Shown here: positions 15,294 through 24,418 of the stretch, piece after piece
Numbering within the stretch: position 1 is the stretch's first letter
Layout: each line of letters starts with the position of its first letter
NCBI RefSeq assembly: GCF_014648435.1
Contig: NZ_BMRC01000041.1
Span: forward strand, 1-64,000
Origin: Nonomuraea spiralis
Lineage (GTDB): Bacteria > Actinomycetota > Actinomycetes > Streptosporangiales > Streptosporangiaceae
DNA length: 64,000 nt
Direction: 5' to 3'
Translations under genes and position numbers: made by a program
Notes under the pieces: model-generated
The model's database searches: none
The model's input: only the letters and a program-made list of their open reading frames with translations
What the model was told of the DNA's origin: nothing

Positions 15294-16705
15294 TGAAGGA
15301 CCTCACCTACAACGTCCGCGTCTACGCCATCGAGACGAGGAAGAACGCGGCTGGCAAGGTCACCTCCTACCGCGTGGCCTGGCAGACCACCACGAAGACC
15401 TGGAAGCGCTCGTTCAAGCTCGTCGCCCAGGCCGACACCTTCCGCGGCGCCCTGCTCACCGCCGCCCGCAACGGCGAAGCCTTCAGCACCCTCACCGGCG
15501 AACCCGTCTCCTGGGCCCGCACCGACCGCCCAGAGATGAGCTGGTACGACTTCGCCTGCAAGTTCGCCGACATGAAATGGAAGAACGCCGCCGCCAAGTA
15601 CCGCCAGGACATCGCCCGCGCCCTCACCGCCGCCACACCCGCCATGTACACCACGACCCGTGGCAAGCCGGAAGACCGCGCTCTGCGCTCAGCCATGCAC
15701 CGTTGGGGCTTCAACACCAAGCAACGCCAGCAAGCCCCCGAGGAGGCCGCCGACACACTGCGCTGGCTGGCCGACAACACTAAGTCCATCTCCGCCCTCA
15801 TCGACGACGCAGGCCTAGTTCGTGACCTCCTGGAGTCCGCCACCTCCCTGCTCGACGGCACGCGCGCCGCTCCGAGCACCGTCCGCAAGCACCGCATGCT
15901 GCTGTCCAACGCCCTCGACTACGCCGTAGAACTCAAGCTCCTGCCCACCAACCCACTCAAGACCCTGAAGTGGAAGCCACCGACCAACGCCTACGAGGTA
16001 GACCGGCGCAGCGTCGTCAACCACAGCCAGGCCAAGGCGCTCCTCGCGGCCGTGGCCGCTCAGCAGCCAAGCGGCGAACGCCTGGTGGCCTTCTTCGCCC
16101 TCATGTACTACGCCGCCCTACGCCCAGAGGAAGCTATCAACCTCCGCCGAGACAACGTCACCCTCCCACCCCTTATCAGGAACTCAGAAACAGGCGAGAT
16201 GGAGGAACACGGCAATGCCTGGGGGGAACTCCGCCTCATCAGAGCAGCGCCATACGCCGGCAGGGACTGGACGGACAGTGGCACGGCACGCGAGGAACGG
16301 GCACTCAAGCACCGCGCGGTCGGCCACAGCCGGAGCGTGCCGATCCCGCCGCCTCTGGTACGCATCCTGCGGGCCCACCTCGCAACGTTCGACAAAGGGC
16401 CGCACGGCCGTCTCTTCTACGGGGTCAAGGTCGGCGAGCTGCCGTTCATCACCTACCGGCGTGCATGGAAGGCCGCCCGCAAGACAGTCCTGACAGACAA
16501 AGAGATCGCCTCACCGTTGGTCGCGCGTCCATACGACCTACGCCACGCCTGCGTCTCCATGTGGCTCAACGCCGGTGTCCCCGCACCCCAGGTCGCCGAA
16601 TGGGCTGGACACAGCGTCGATGTGCTCCTACGCATCTACGCCAAATGCATCGTCGGCCAAGACGAGGCCGCAAAGCGGAGAATCGCCGACGCCCTTGCCG
16701 ACTAG
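15293..16705 (+). CDS. Tyrosine-type site-specific integrase (AICE Int)
   Basis: A 470-aa tyrosine recombinase that would insert and excise the element at its attachment site. N-terminal SAM-like/core-binding part at about 60-240, catalytic part at about 240-465. Catalytic residues visible: Arg in ALRPEEAINLRR (about 275), box II PYDLRHACVSMWLNAG (about 412-427, with Tyr in place of the first His, as is common in actinomycete integrases), His in GHS (about 441), and the nucleophile Tyr in RIYAKC (about 450). The long N-terminus (about 60 aa of Arm-type DNA-binding strands) is usual for this group. It is the last gene of the AICE, coupled to the excisionase by ATGA. No tRNA gene lies beside it in this window, so its target is not known. 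Confidence 0.9.
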   Translation: MKDLTYNVRVYAIETRKNAAGKVTSYRVAWQTTTKTWKRSFKLVAQADTFRGALLTAARNGEAFSTLTGEPVSWARTDRPEMSWYDFACKFADMKWKNAAAKYRQDIARALTAATPAMYTTTRGKPEDRALRSAMHRWGFNTKQRQQAPEEAADTLRWLADNTKSISALIDDAGLVRDLLESATSLLDGTRAAPSTVRKHRMLLSNALDYAVELKLLPTNPLKTLKWKPPTNAYEVDRRSVVNHSQAKALLAAVAAQQPSGERLVAFFALMYYAALRPEEAINLRRDNVTLPPLIRNSETGEMEEHGNAWGELRLIRAAPYAGRDWTDSGTAREERALKHRAVGHSRSVPIPPPLVRILRAHLATFDKGPHGRLFYGVKVGELPFITYRRAWKAARKTVLTDKEIASPLVARPYDLRHACVSMWLNAGVPAPQVAEWAGHSVDVLLRIYAKCIVGQDEAAKRRIADALAD

Positions 16706-16721
16706 GGCTGTGACCAGCGAG

Positions 16722-16751
16722 GGGGAGCCCGACGGATGGATCGGGCTCCCC
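16722..16751 (+). terminator. Rho-independent-like terminator after the integrase
   Basis: GGGGAGCCCGA at 16722-16732 pairs perfectly with TCGGGCTCCCC at 16741-16751 around an 8-base loop, 17 bases after the integrase stop. There is no T-run, which is usual for high-GC actinomycete terminators. Confidence 0.8.
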
Positions 16752-17095
16752 GAGGAGCATCATGGCGTTGCTGCGTCGTCATCGCATCCTTTCCCGCGCG
16801 AGGCCCGGCGAGGAGAGCTCTGGGATGAGGGTGATGAGGGTGGTCGAGTTACGGATCACCTCCGGCCGGGAGGTGCAGGGACGCCCAGGTCCGACGCCAT
16901 CCGAGGGAACGCCCAGGGGAGCGGGTGGCGGGCCGTCGCTCAACTGCGGTCGAGCCCACCTGGAGACCTTCAGCGAACAGATCTCCACCCTGGGTCGCAC
17001 CGCACCTTCGATCATCGCGTGCACCCTCAATCGAACGCTGACCAAGACCTTGATTCCCCTCGTATAGCGGCGAATCGCCATGGCAAGGTATGTGC
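16752..17095. other. Intergenic region between AICE and the caspase operon
   Basis: About 340 bases without a convincing gene; short frames on both strands lack ribosome binding sites and composition support. The AICE attachment site would be expected here, but I find no tRNA 3' end and no repeat of it elsewhere in the window. Upstream of the caspase gene, TTGATTC at 17050 and TATAGC at 17063 may be promoter elements, with AAGG at 17085 as the ribosome binding site. Confidence 0.4.
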
Positions 17096-20000
17096 ATGAC
17101 GGTGCGCCATGCCCTCCTGATCGGTGTCCCCCGATGCGATGACGCGGCGTTCAGCGACATCGGCGACGCCGTCAGAATGGACGTACGCGCCATGCGCCAG
17201 GCGCTCGAGCAGTCCGACTACGCCAGCGTGGAGACTTTTGGCGTGGAAGGGGCCGACGAGCCCACGAGCAACCGCATCAGGACCCGCATCAAACGGGCTT
17301 GCGAGGCGGTCCCCGATGGCGGCGTGCTGCTGCTGTACTTCTCTGGGCACGGCATCACCGTCAACGGCACCGACTATCTGGTGCCCAGCGACGCCGACCG
17401 CGATCCTGGCGCGGCCGCGCCCGCCGTCGAGGACTTGGTCCCGCTCGTCCCTCCGCAGCTGGAGCGGTGCCGGGCCAGGCTGGTCGCCTTCTTCGTCGAC
17501 GCCTGCAGGGACGACCCCGCCCAGTCGCACGCCCCCGACGTGCGCGGTGGCATGCTGCCCTATCTGCAGGGCGGCGACTTCGTCGTGGTGACAGGCTGCG
17601 GAGCGGGTCAGCGTTGCCGCTTCGGGGAGGCGGGCAGCTACTTCTCCCAGGCGCTCGCGCAGACGCTTGACCGCCGCAACCCGGCACGTACATTGCAACA
17701 GGTGCTCGACGACGTGCGGCGTCAGATGGCGCGCAAGCCGAGTCTGGGGCCCGACGACAGGCAGGAGCCAGAGGCGCACTTCACCGGCACCACCCTGCCC
17801 GCGGCGGAGGTGGAGGTGTGCGACGGCGACGAGCTGACCGTCGCCTGGCGCAGGGCGGTGGAGTCGAGCCCGCTGTGGAGCCGTGCCCAGGCCAGTCCGC
17901 AGGCCGTGTCAGCCATGCGCGACACCGTCTGGGACGTCGTCGACACGTGCGCGAGCCGTTGCGGCGAGGCCAAGGCCGAGCTGCGCCGGCGCACCGGCAT
18001 TGACGACCCGTGGACCGATCAGAACTACCCGATCAGGGTCCTCGGCCAGATCTCGCTGCTGCTGGCAGAGTCCGCCGAGCTGTCCCTGAGCGAGGTGGGC
18101 ATGCTCGTGGCCGCGCCGTTCCTGCGCGAGCGGGTCATGGCTGAGGGGGTACGGCAGGCGGCGCGGATCGAACCGGGCACGTTCGAACGGACCTACGTCA
18201 GCGGTCCGCGTAGTGACCTGGAGGTCACCCACGAGATGCACCAGCACCTGGTGCAACGCGCGGAGGGCTTGGCGGCCAGAGGCGAGCACGATGCCAGGGA
18301 CGCGCTGGCCATGTGGCTGGTGCACCAATGGCTGGCGGCCGGGTCGTCCCTCTGGCGTGGGCCAGACGCGAAGCGCGCCTACGACGACGGCGTCCCCCTG
18401 CTCAACGCGGGCGGCCCGGCCACCACGCGGGGCGAGCTAGCCAAGCTGATCGAGGCCATCGTGCGCGCCGTCGGCGCCGATCCGGTCGACCACCAGGTGC
18501 AGGAGCAGCTTGGCAAGGTGTATGTGGACGACCGCTGGCGTGGGCTCGCCGCGATCGTCTGGGTGGCGGGACTTCTGGCTGCGGATGCCCGCCGGTTGCC
18601 CTCGGTCGTCGCCGACCATCTCGGCACCCGGCTCGAACTCCCGCTCGCTACCGTACTGTCCGCTGCGGAGCGGCTCGACTGGCGGCGCGCAGAGGACCGG
18701 CTCGACCTGCACTTCATCTGCGACCACCCTGCGCTGCACCTGGCCATGCAGGACCTGGCTGGCCGGGCGACCAGAGCGCTGGAGACCGTGCGCGCCTGCC
18801 TGTCGATGGCCCAAGAGCTCACCAAGGGCCTGCCGGAGCGCGTCACCACGCTGGGCCTGCGTCCTGAGCAGCGGGCGGAGGAGCCCGCTTACGCCACGCC
18901 GGTCACCACGTTCAGGCTGGCCGAGGAGAAGGTGCGCGAGCTGTTGATGGGGCGCCAACTCTACGACGACCCGGCGATGGCCATACGCGAGGTCTACCAG
19001 AATGCGCTCGATGCCTGCCGCTACAGGCGCACCAGGATCGACTACCTGCGCTCGAAGGGCGTGCCGCCCGGCACGTGGAAGGGTCGCATCACGTTCCGCC
19101 AGGGCGTGGATGACGGGCGCGCGTACATCGAGTGCAGCGACAACGGCGTTGGCATGGACCCCGACACGCTCCTGCATGTCTTCGCCAACGCGGGGGAGCG
19201 TTTCGTCTACCGGCAGGAGTACCGAGCGGAGCAGGCTGACTGGCAGAGCGTTCACCCGCCCCTACGCATGGTGTCCAACAGCCAGTTCGGCGTCGGGGTC
19301 TTCAGCTACTTCATGCTGGCCGACGAGATCTCTGTGATCACCAGGCCCGTTGGCAGGAACGGCATCGTCTCGCAACAGGCTTACCACGTGCACATCGCCA
19401 GCAGCGGCAGCCTGCTGCAGATCACCCCCTCACCCGCCGGCATGCCGGAGGGCGGCACGATGGTGCGTCTCTACCTGACGGGAGACGAGGACATCTCGGT
19501 CCTGCGCACACTGCGCCAGCTGCTGTGGGTCGCCGAGTTCGCCGTGGACGCGGCGGAGGAAGAGGTGGGCGCGGAGACGTGGGAACCGGGCGAGCTGCGC
19601 TACCAGGAGGAGACGGTCAAGTCATTGCGGTGTGGCGACGACCTGTGGTGGGTGTCGGGCGAGGGCGGCCTGATCGCGGACGGTATCAAGACGAACGAGG
19701 AGGTCTTCGGCCTGGTGGTCAACCTACGCGACCTGCGTAGGCCCCAGTTCAGCGTCAGCCGCAAGGAGCTGAGCAAGTGGGACGAGCACTGGGTGGAGGA
19801 GGAGATCGAGCGCTCACTGCCGGCGCTGATGTTGTGGCCAGGGCTCACGCTGACCTGGTTGTGGGCGGTGACCGAGTCGGCTCCGCGCGTGGCCCAGCGC
19901 ATCTTCAACCACCTAGTACGGACGAACACCCAGATTCCGGTCGGCGGAACTATGGCGGCGGGCGCCGTCATGCGATCGCCCGCTCTTGGCTGCCTGCCAG

Positions 20001-21880
20001 ATGACCAACGGCTGCTCGACCCCATGCGATGGCGCGGGTACCACGCCAGGTGGTTCGCCGGCTGGCGGGTCGGCGCGTGGACCCGCCATGCGGGCGCCCG
20101 TCCGGCCGGCACGTCCATCCAGGCGGTGACGCAGGACCCCTCCGGCTTCCCGACGGCGGGCCCCATCGACGCGGAACTCCTGACCCAGCTGGACGCCTTC
20201 ACGAGGGCCGTCGCCCCCAACCTCGACATGATGATCGACGCGCTCGCCCACGAGGACGAGGAGGTCGCCGCTCGGATGAAACGGCTTCGGCGCTACGCGA
20301 TCACCAGCCTCGACGTCACGGTCGCGCGTGAGCTCCCACCCCTGCGCCAGTCCTTTGACGACAAACAAAGCGCGCTGCTTTGGGCTACGGCCGCCTGGTC
20401 GCGGCCGGGCGAGCCTCCGCGCGAGGACGTCACCTACCAGCTCGTGAAGGCATCCAACGGGCTGGACCAACCGCTCGGGCAGGTGCTCGCCAAGGCGGCT
20501 GCTCTGGTGCCTGAGGGATGGACGCCGCCGGAGCTCGACCTCGGCGCGCTGTCCGACTACGTGTGCACCGCCGGCGACACTCTGCTGGCCATGCGCCTCA
20601 CCTGGCAGGCGGCATGGGGAGAAAGGGCGCTGTGCCCCGCACTGCTGGTTGAGATTGCGGCCGACACCGGCCGGACCATCGGCCAGACCCTTCTCATGTG
20701 CGACAGACTTCAGCCGCTGGGGATGTGGGTTGCCGAGCGCGACCGCTACCCCAGCGAGCCCACTCCGCTGGAAGTCGAGGCGCTGCGCCAGGCGGACTAT
20801 GCGGGCAAGGCGCTCGAACCCCTGCACCTGGTAGCGATCGCGGCTAGAGCTGACACCACCTTGTACGAAGCTCACGCGGGACTAACTGGGCTGGCAGCGA
20901 CGGGCCTGCTGTCGCTGCCTGACCTCACCGGTCTGCCCGACCTCGCGCCCGGCCAGGCGGAGTTGGAGCTCATCGACGAGGACCTGCGGCGGCGGGGCAG
21001 GAACGGCCGCCAGGTACTCTGCACGGGACCGATGGCGGTCACGGAACTGCTGTGGGTGCTGTGCGGCAGGGGCAACAGGGAGCCGCGGCGGGTTGCCGTG
21101 GCCCGTTCGCTCGTGCCCTTCGTACGGGTCGAGGCAATCACCCAGGCTGAACTCGTCCGGGTCGCCCGGCTACTCTACTGTTCGATCGCCGAGGCCCGCG
21201 AGCACGTCGCCTCCGTCTTTCCCTGCGTCCTGCTACCGCCGGTTACACGCGACGAGAGCGTGCTGGCCCCGACGGACGAGCTGGGCTACGCACTAGCAGG
21301 TGATGCATGGCCGATACCGCTGGAGACCACCTGGCACCTGACTCCTGGTGAGATCGTCCGGGGCACGCTCGACGCTGGCCTGACGCTGGGCGAGTTCCTC
21401 GCCCAGCTTGCCCCCTACCGCGAGCTCGGCGCTCCCATCCCCGCCGTAGACTCACCCGAGCTGCGTGACTACCGCCCCGACGTCTACGACGCCGACCTGC
21501 TGCTCGAGGTCAACTACGACAGGAACGAGAGACCGACCCTGTGCCGGGTCGGCGCCCTTGACCTGGTCCGGATCGCGGGACGCTACGGCTGGCACGTCTC
21601 CGCGGCAGACGAGCGGCTGCACAGGCTGGTGCCGCTGGGGCTCACCCTCGACTACCCACCAGGCGTCTGTCCTGACGCGCTTGTCCACTGGCAAGACCTA
21701 CTCGCCCTCACCGTCCACCTCGACGGCCACGCCCCTGCCATCGGCCCGACAGTCACAGCGCACCATCTGGCTCAGGCTGCTGAGCAACTCGACGAGCCCC
21801 AAACCCAGGTGCGCGAGCGCTTGCTGCCCTACGCCGCCCTATTCGGCCTCACCTTTCCAGAGGAGGAGCTCTTTGGCTGA
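17096..21880 (+). CDS. Caspase-HSP90-like ATPase-winged-helix repeat fusion, 1594 aa
   Basis: A giant multidomain protein, probably a cytoplasmic immune sensor/effector. Domain order: (1) caspase-like peptidase at about 1-235, with the catalytic His in YFSGHG (His85) and Cys in VDACRD (Cys137). (2) A helical region at about 240-590. (3) An HSP90/GHKL ATPase at about 600-900: N-box EVYQNALDAC (about 633), G1 SDNGVGMD (about 683) and G2 SNSQFGVGVFSYF (about 727). (4) A C-terminal part (about 1070-1590) made of recurring 60-80-aa winged-helix-like units, each with a pattern like TPGEIVRGTLDAGLTLGEFL. ATG 17096 was preferred over ATG 17090 because AAGG lies 7 bases before it. Caspase plus HSP90-like ATPase fusions occur in bacterial conflict systems, where ligand binding is thought to release the protease. 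The ligand and substrate are unknown. The stop overlaps the next gene. Confidence 0.85.
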   Translation: MTVRHALLIGVPRCDDAAFSDIGDAVRMDVRAMRQALEQSDYASVETFGVEGADEPTSNRIRTRIKRACEAVPDGGVLLLYFSGHGITVNGTDYLVPSDADRDPGAAAPAVEDLVPLVPPQLERCRARLVAFFVDACRDDPAQSHAPDVRGGMLPYLQGGDFVVVTGCGAGQRCRFGEAGSYFSQALAQTLDRRNPARTLQQVLDDVRRQMARKPSLGPDDRQEPEAHFTGTTLPAAEVEVCDGDELTVAWRRAVESSPLWSRAQASPQAVSAMRDTVWDVVDTCASRCGEAKAELRRRTGIDDPWTDQNYPIRVLGQISLLLAESAELSLSEVGMLVAAPFLRERVMAEGVRQAARIEPGTFERTYVSGPRSDLEVTHEMHQHLVQRAEGLAARGEHDARDALAMWLVHQWLAAGSSLWRGPDAKRAYDDGVPLLNAGGPATTRGELAKLIEAIVRAVGADPVDHQVQEQLGKVYVDDRWRGLAAIVWVAGLLAADARRLPSVVADHLGTRLELPLATVLSAAERLDWRRAEDRLDLHFICDHPALHLAMQDLAGRATRALETVRACLSMAQELTKGLPERVTTLGLRPEQRAEEPAYATPVTTFRLAEEKVRELLMGRQLYDDPAMAIREVYQNALDACRYRRTRIDYLRSKGVPPGTWKGRITFRQGVDDGRAYIECSDNGVGMDPDTLLHVFANAGERFVYRQEYRAEQADWQSVHPPLRMVSNSQFGVGVFSYFMLADEISVITRPVGRNGIVSQQAYHVHIASSGSLLQITPSPAGMPEGGTMVRLYLTGDEDISVLRTLRQLLWVAEFAVDAAEEEVGAETWEPGELRYQEETVKSLRCGDDLWWVSGEGGLIADGIKTNEEVFGLVVNLRDLRRPQFSVSRKELSKWDEHWVEEEIERSLPALMLWPGLTLTWLWAVTESAPRVAQRIFNHLVRTNTQIPVGGTMAAGAVMRSPALGCLPDDQRLLDPMRWRGYHARWFAGWRVGAWTRHAGARPAGTSIQAVTQDPSGFPTAGPIDAELLTQLDAFTRAVAPNLDMMIDALAHEDEEVAARMKRLRRYAITSLDVTVARELPPLRQSFDDKQSALLWATAAWSRPGEPPREDVTYQLVKASNGLDQPLGQVLAKAAALVPEGWTPPELDLGALSDYVCTAGDTLLAMRLTWQAAWGERALCPALLVEIAADTGRTIGQTLLMCDRLQPLGMWVAERDRYPSEPTPLEVEALRQADYAGKALEPLHLVAIAARADTTLYEAHAGLTGLAATGLLSLPDLTGLPDLAPGQAELELIDEDLRRRGRNGRQVLCTGPMAVTELLWVLCGRGNREPRRVAVARSLVPFVRVEAITQAELVRVARLLYCSIAEAREHVASVFPCVLLPPVTRDESVLAPTDELGYALAGDAWPIPLETTWHLTPGEIVRGTLDAGLTLGEFLAQLAPYRELGAPIPAVDSPELRDYRPDVYDADLLLEVNYDRNERPTLCRVGALDLVRIAGRYGWHVSAADERLHRLVPLGLTLDYPPGVCPDALVHWQDLLALTVHLDGHAPAIGPTVTAHHLAQAAEQLDEPQTQVRERLLPYAALFGLTFPEEELFG

Positions 21881-22199
21881 CATCGAGAGCCACAAGGCCA
21901 TCGACTACCAGGTGGACGACCGCGGCCTGCAGGATTCAGGCTTCGCCGTGACCCCGGCTCCGGCAGGCGACCTGGAGGTGTCGGGCACATGTCCCGCCTG
22001 CCTGGGCAAGACCGCCTCTCCTTGGGTGTACGGGATCGCAGGCACCAAAGGAGTGTTCAAACGGGAGAAGCAGGAGAAGCCCAAGCCGACAGGCCCGCGC
22101 ACCGTCTACTGCGAGTGCGGCTACATGCACCCCAACCGTCCGGAGACGGCGTGGGACCTCGGGTGCGGTGCCTACTGGCAAGTAAGGCTGCCGTCGTGA
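21873..22199 (+). CDS. Zinc-ribbon partner protein, 108 aa
   Basis: A 108-aa protein with CPAC at about 40-43 and CECG at about 81-84, followed by YMHPNRP and a WDLGCGAYW tail: a probable zinc ribbon. The start is TTG 21873, inside the end of the caspase gene, behind AGGAGG (21861-21866); an upstream frame extension would lie wholly inside the caspase gene and is rejected. It may link the sensor to its target or to the membrane protein that follows. No named family is recognised. Confidence 0.7.
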   Translation: MADIESHKAIDYQVDDRGLQDSGFAVTPAPAGDLEVSGTCPACLGKTASPWVYGIAGTKGVFKREKQEKPKPTGPRTVYCECGYMHPNRPETAWDLGCGAYWQVRLPS

Positions 22200-22792
22200 G
22201 CGTCGACTTGTGGCGTTGGGCGCAGCGCGCTCAACAACTACGCTTCCAGCAGTTAGAGATCGCCAGGAAGCAGGCGGAGAGCTGGCGCACTGGACTAGCC
22301 AGCATCACGACGCTGCTGGCGGCCGTGCTCGTCGTCAAGGGCAGAGACACCGTCGATGCGCTGGCGCAGCCGTTCGTTTGGCTGATCTCGCTGCTGCTCG
22401 CCATCGCGCTCGGCCTGCTGGCCTGGGCGACGCTCACCGCGGTGGGCGCCGCCTCCGGCTCGCCGTCCGACCAGACCCTGCTCACCGGCGAGGACTTGCG
22501 CGACTGGACGCGCGGCGAGGTCGAACGGGTCCAGGAGGCCATCGCGAGAGCGCGGCTGCTGACCGTGTCGGGCGTGGCGGTGGTCGCCTTCGCGCTTGGA
22601 CTGTCCTGGCTCGGCCCGAAGGCCGCGCCCGACGCCCAGCTGGTCGTGGTGGAGTCAGATGGCGGGCGGTTGTGCGGCTCGCTCGTTGACACCGCGGGGG
22701 GCGGACTGATCATCAAGGCCAATGCGGATGTCCAGATCGTCCCGCTTAAGGCCGTCACCCGGATCAGGCCGGTGCCCGCCTGCCCTGCCTAG
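22196..22792 (+). CDS. Membrane protein of the caspase operon, 198 aa
   Basis: A 198-aa protein starting at GTG 22196, overlapping the previous stop by four bases (GTGA). An N-terminal amphipathic/coiled segment (residues 1-30, rich in Q, R and E) leads to three probable membrane helices at about 32-48, 57-83 and 117-137. A small soluble C-terminal domain (about 145-198) is beta-rich (VVVESDGGRLCGSL, then IIKANADVQIVPL). It could anchor the caspase complex or be the executioner at the membrane. The tight coupling makes all three genes one functional unit. Confidence 0.7.
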   Translation: MSVDLWRWAQRAQQLRFQQLEIARKQAESWRTGLASITTLLAAVLVVKGRDTVDALAQPFVWLISLLLAIALGLLAWATLTAVGAASGSPSDQTLLTGEDLRDWTRGEVERVQEAIARARLLTVSGVAVVAFALGLSWLGPKAAPDAQLVVVESDGGRLCGSLVDTAGGGLIIKANADVQIVPLKAVTRIRPVPACPA

Positions 22793-22890
22793 ATGTGCTT
22801 AGCCATGAATTAGTGACATGCTCACCTGGTCGAAGACGAGTTGAGATCACGGTGCATAACGATGTGCTCCAACCAGCGCGCTCGCACATG

Positions 22891-23041
22891 CTGTTCAAGC
22901 TGCCCGTCTATCACGGACGCAAGAACGAGTACAGGAGCTTCACCTGGCGTCCGCGATCTGATCATGGCCGTCCAGCAGAGGCTCGGCGCTCCTATCGTGT
23001 GGTGCTGGGACAGCCTCAATGTGCACTTGGCGTCGAGCTGA
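22891..23041 (+). pseudogene. IS630-family transposase fragment, frameshifted
   Basis: Two short pieces of an IS630-type DDE transposase lie in adjacent frames. LPVYHGRKNEYRSFTWR is read at 22891-22950, then DLIMAVQQRLGAPIVWCWDS (an Asp of the catalytic triad in the WDS turn) at about 22952-23041. The shift falls near 22950. The rest of the gene is missing, so this is a dead remnant downstream of the caspase operon. Confidence 0.65.
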
Positions 23042-23165
23042 CCCAGGCCGAGGGGAATCCTGGTCACACCCGCCCGCGGCTGAGGTTGTTGGTCTGTGCG
23101 GGGTTCTAGCGGTTCGGCTGAGCACCGCTGCCATTTCCGGGATGAACGTGTTCACAAAAGTGCGA

Positions 23166-24158
23166 TTACGCGCCCCTCTGATCCGGATCCTGATGAGTAG
23201 TCCGCTGCTCCGGAGGCGGGAGAAGCAAACCAGGAGCGGCGGGGGCTAGTCCGAACAAGGCGGGGTCCACGCCAGAGGCGGCTCGCAGATCCACCTCGCA
23301 GCCTTCGAACCGTGCGCCTTCGAATGTGACCTCGCTGCGGTTGAACACCGCTGAGCCGAAATATGCCTTGCCGTTCAGGAACCGTGCCTGGTCGAACCAC
23401 ACCTTGCTCCCACGGAATTGCGCGTTGGCAAACCAGACCTCGGCGCCGCAGAAGTCGGCATGACCAAAGGACACCTCTCCGCCGCGGAACTGCGTGCCTA
23501 CCAGCCAAATCACACCACTGGAAAATGTCGCTCCATGGAACGACAGTTCGCCTCCGATCAACTCCATGTTGGACAGGACTACCTCACAGCCCGAGAATTC
23601 CGCCTTGTGGAACCAGACGTTTCCGCTGACGATCTGGGCGCCGCTGAACATCAGTGTGCCGGCTGAAAGCCGTACCCCGAAGAAAGGAACATCGCAGTCG
23701 ATCACGGCGCCGGTGAAGTCGAAGTCGTGCCCGTGCCACGACGGTCCTGTCTCCAGTCGCAGATGAGCGCCGATGATCCGCCAGATTGTACGTCTGACCT
23801 CGGCCATCGACTGCAGATAGAGCCGATGTTCCACGGAGGCGTCTGGCTCGGGGGTGATCTCGTAGGGCATGCGCAGGTAGGCGCACAGTACGTCGATGCA
23901 TGTCTGGCGGCCAGCAGGCCAATCGTCGGCGAGTCCGGCGAGAGCATGGATGCCTGCTAGTCGCACAGCCGCGTTGTCCTCGCCGAGTCGACCGCAGGCG
24001 GTTGCGAAGCGTTCGTTGAACACACGGGAGCGTTCGCGGTCTTCCTTGGAATGTTCGAGCGCGGAGGTCGTCTCGAGCACGCGCTGCCGCCGGTAGGCAA
24101 CTACGAGTGCGATCACGCCGCCGACCCCGGCAACTGTGGCGCCAGAGATTTTGATCAT
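23166..24158 (-). CDS. Pentapeptide-repeat protein with N-terminal membrane helix
   Basis: A 330-aa protein. Residues 1-22 (MIKISGATVAGVGGVIALVV) form a membrane anchor, residues about 25-120 a helical cytoplasmic stretch, and residues about 125-300 a long run of pentapeptide-like repeats with the A(D/N)FxG/xF pattern (for example AEFSGCEV, ADFCGAEVWF, ARFEGCEV). Such repeats fold into a right-handed square beta helix. Actinomycetes encode many membrane-tethered proteins of this plan, of unknown role. The start at 24158 lies 2 bases after the stop of the upstream small membrane gene, so the two are probably co-translated. An extension further upstream would overlap that gene throughout and is rejected. 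Confidence 0.75.
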   Translation of the reverse strand: MIKISGATVAGVGGVIALVVAYRRQRVLETTSALEHSKEDRERSRVFNERFATACGRLGEDNAAVRLAGIHALAGLADDWPAGRQTCIDVLCAYLRMPYEITPEPDASVEHRLYLQSMAEVRRTIWRIIGAHLRLETGPSWHGHDFDFTGAVIDCDVPFFGVRLSAGTLMFSGAQIVSGNVWFHKAEFSGCEVVLSNMELIGGELSFHGATFSSGVIWLVGTQFRGGEVSFGHADFCGAEVWFANAQFRGSKVWFDQARFLNGKAYFGSAVFNRSEVTFEGARFEGCEVDLRAASGVDPALFGLAPAAPGLLLPPPEQRTTHQDPDQRGA

Positions 24159-24160
24159 TT

Positions 24161-24370
24161 CTAGGAGGCTTGCCAGTGAAGAGCGGGGGGCGGCTCCATC
24201 TCCGGAGTCCCCCAGGCGATCAGCAAAGCTGCGACCAGGCCGGCTACTCCAGCTGCGGCCAGCAGTAAAGCACCTGCCAACGCCGCGCCGATCGGCGTCA
24301 AGCGAACGCCGCCCATTTCGCTCGAGGGAGGATCTTCTCTTCGGTAGCCGGCGAGGGGTTTCGTTGCCAC
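24161..24370 (-). CDS. Small membrane protein, 69 aa
   Basis: A 69-aa protein with one long hydrophobic segment or tight helical hairpin at about residues 25-52 (IGAALAGALLLAAAGVAGLV and following) and short polar ends. It is immediately upstream of the pentapeptide-repeat protein and probably its membrane partner. No family recognised. The start ATG 24370 has only a weak upstream purine run. Confidence 0.5.
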   Translation of the reverse strand: MATKPLAGYRREDPPSSEMGGVRLTPIGAALAGALLLAAAGVAGLVAALLIAWGTPEMEPPPALHWQAS

Positions 24371-24418
24371 CTACCAAGCTTGGCAGCCCACTGACGTCTC
24401 CCGAGGTGTATTCGCACG

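Noticed and set aside
16762..17067. 101-codon frame after the integrase
   Set aside because: Starts inside the trailing edge of the terminator region, with no recognisable product; the opposite strand is equally open.
22795..23109. Intact 104-aa gene
   Set aside because: Its middle is one of two frames of an IS630 transposase fragment, so it is debris.
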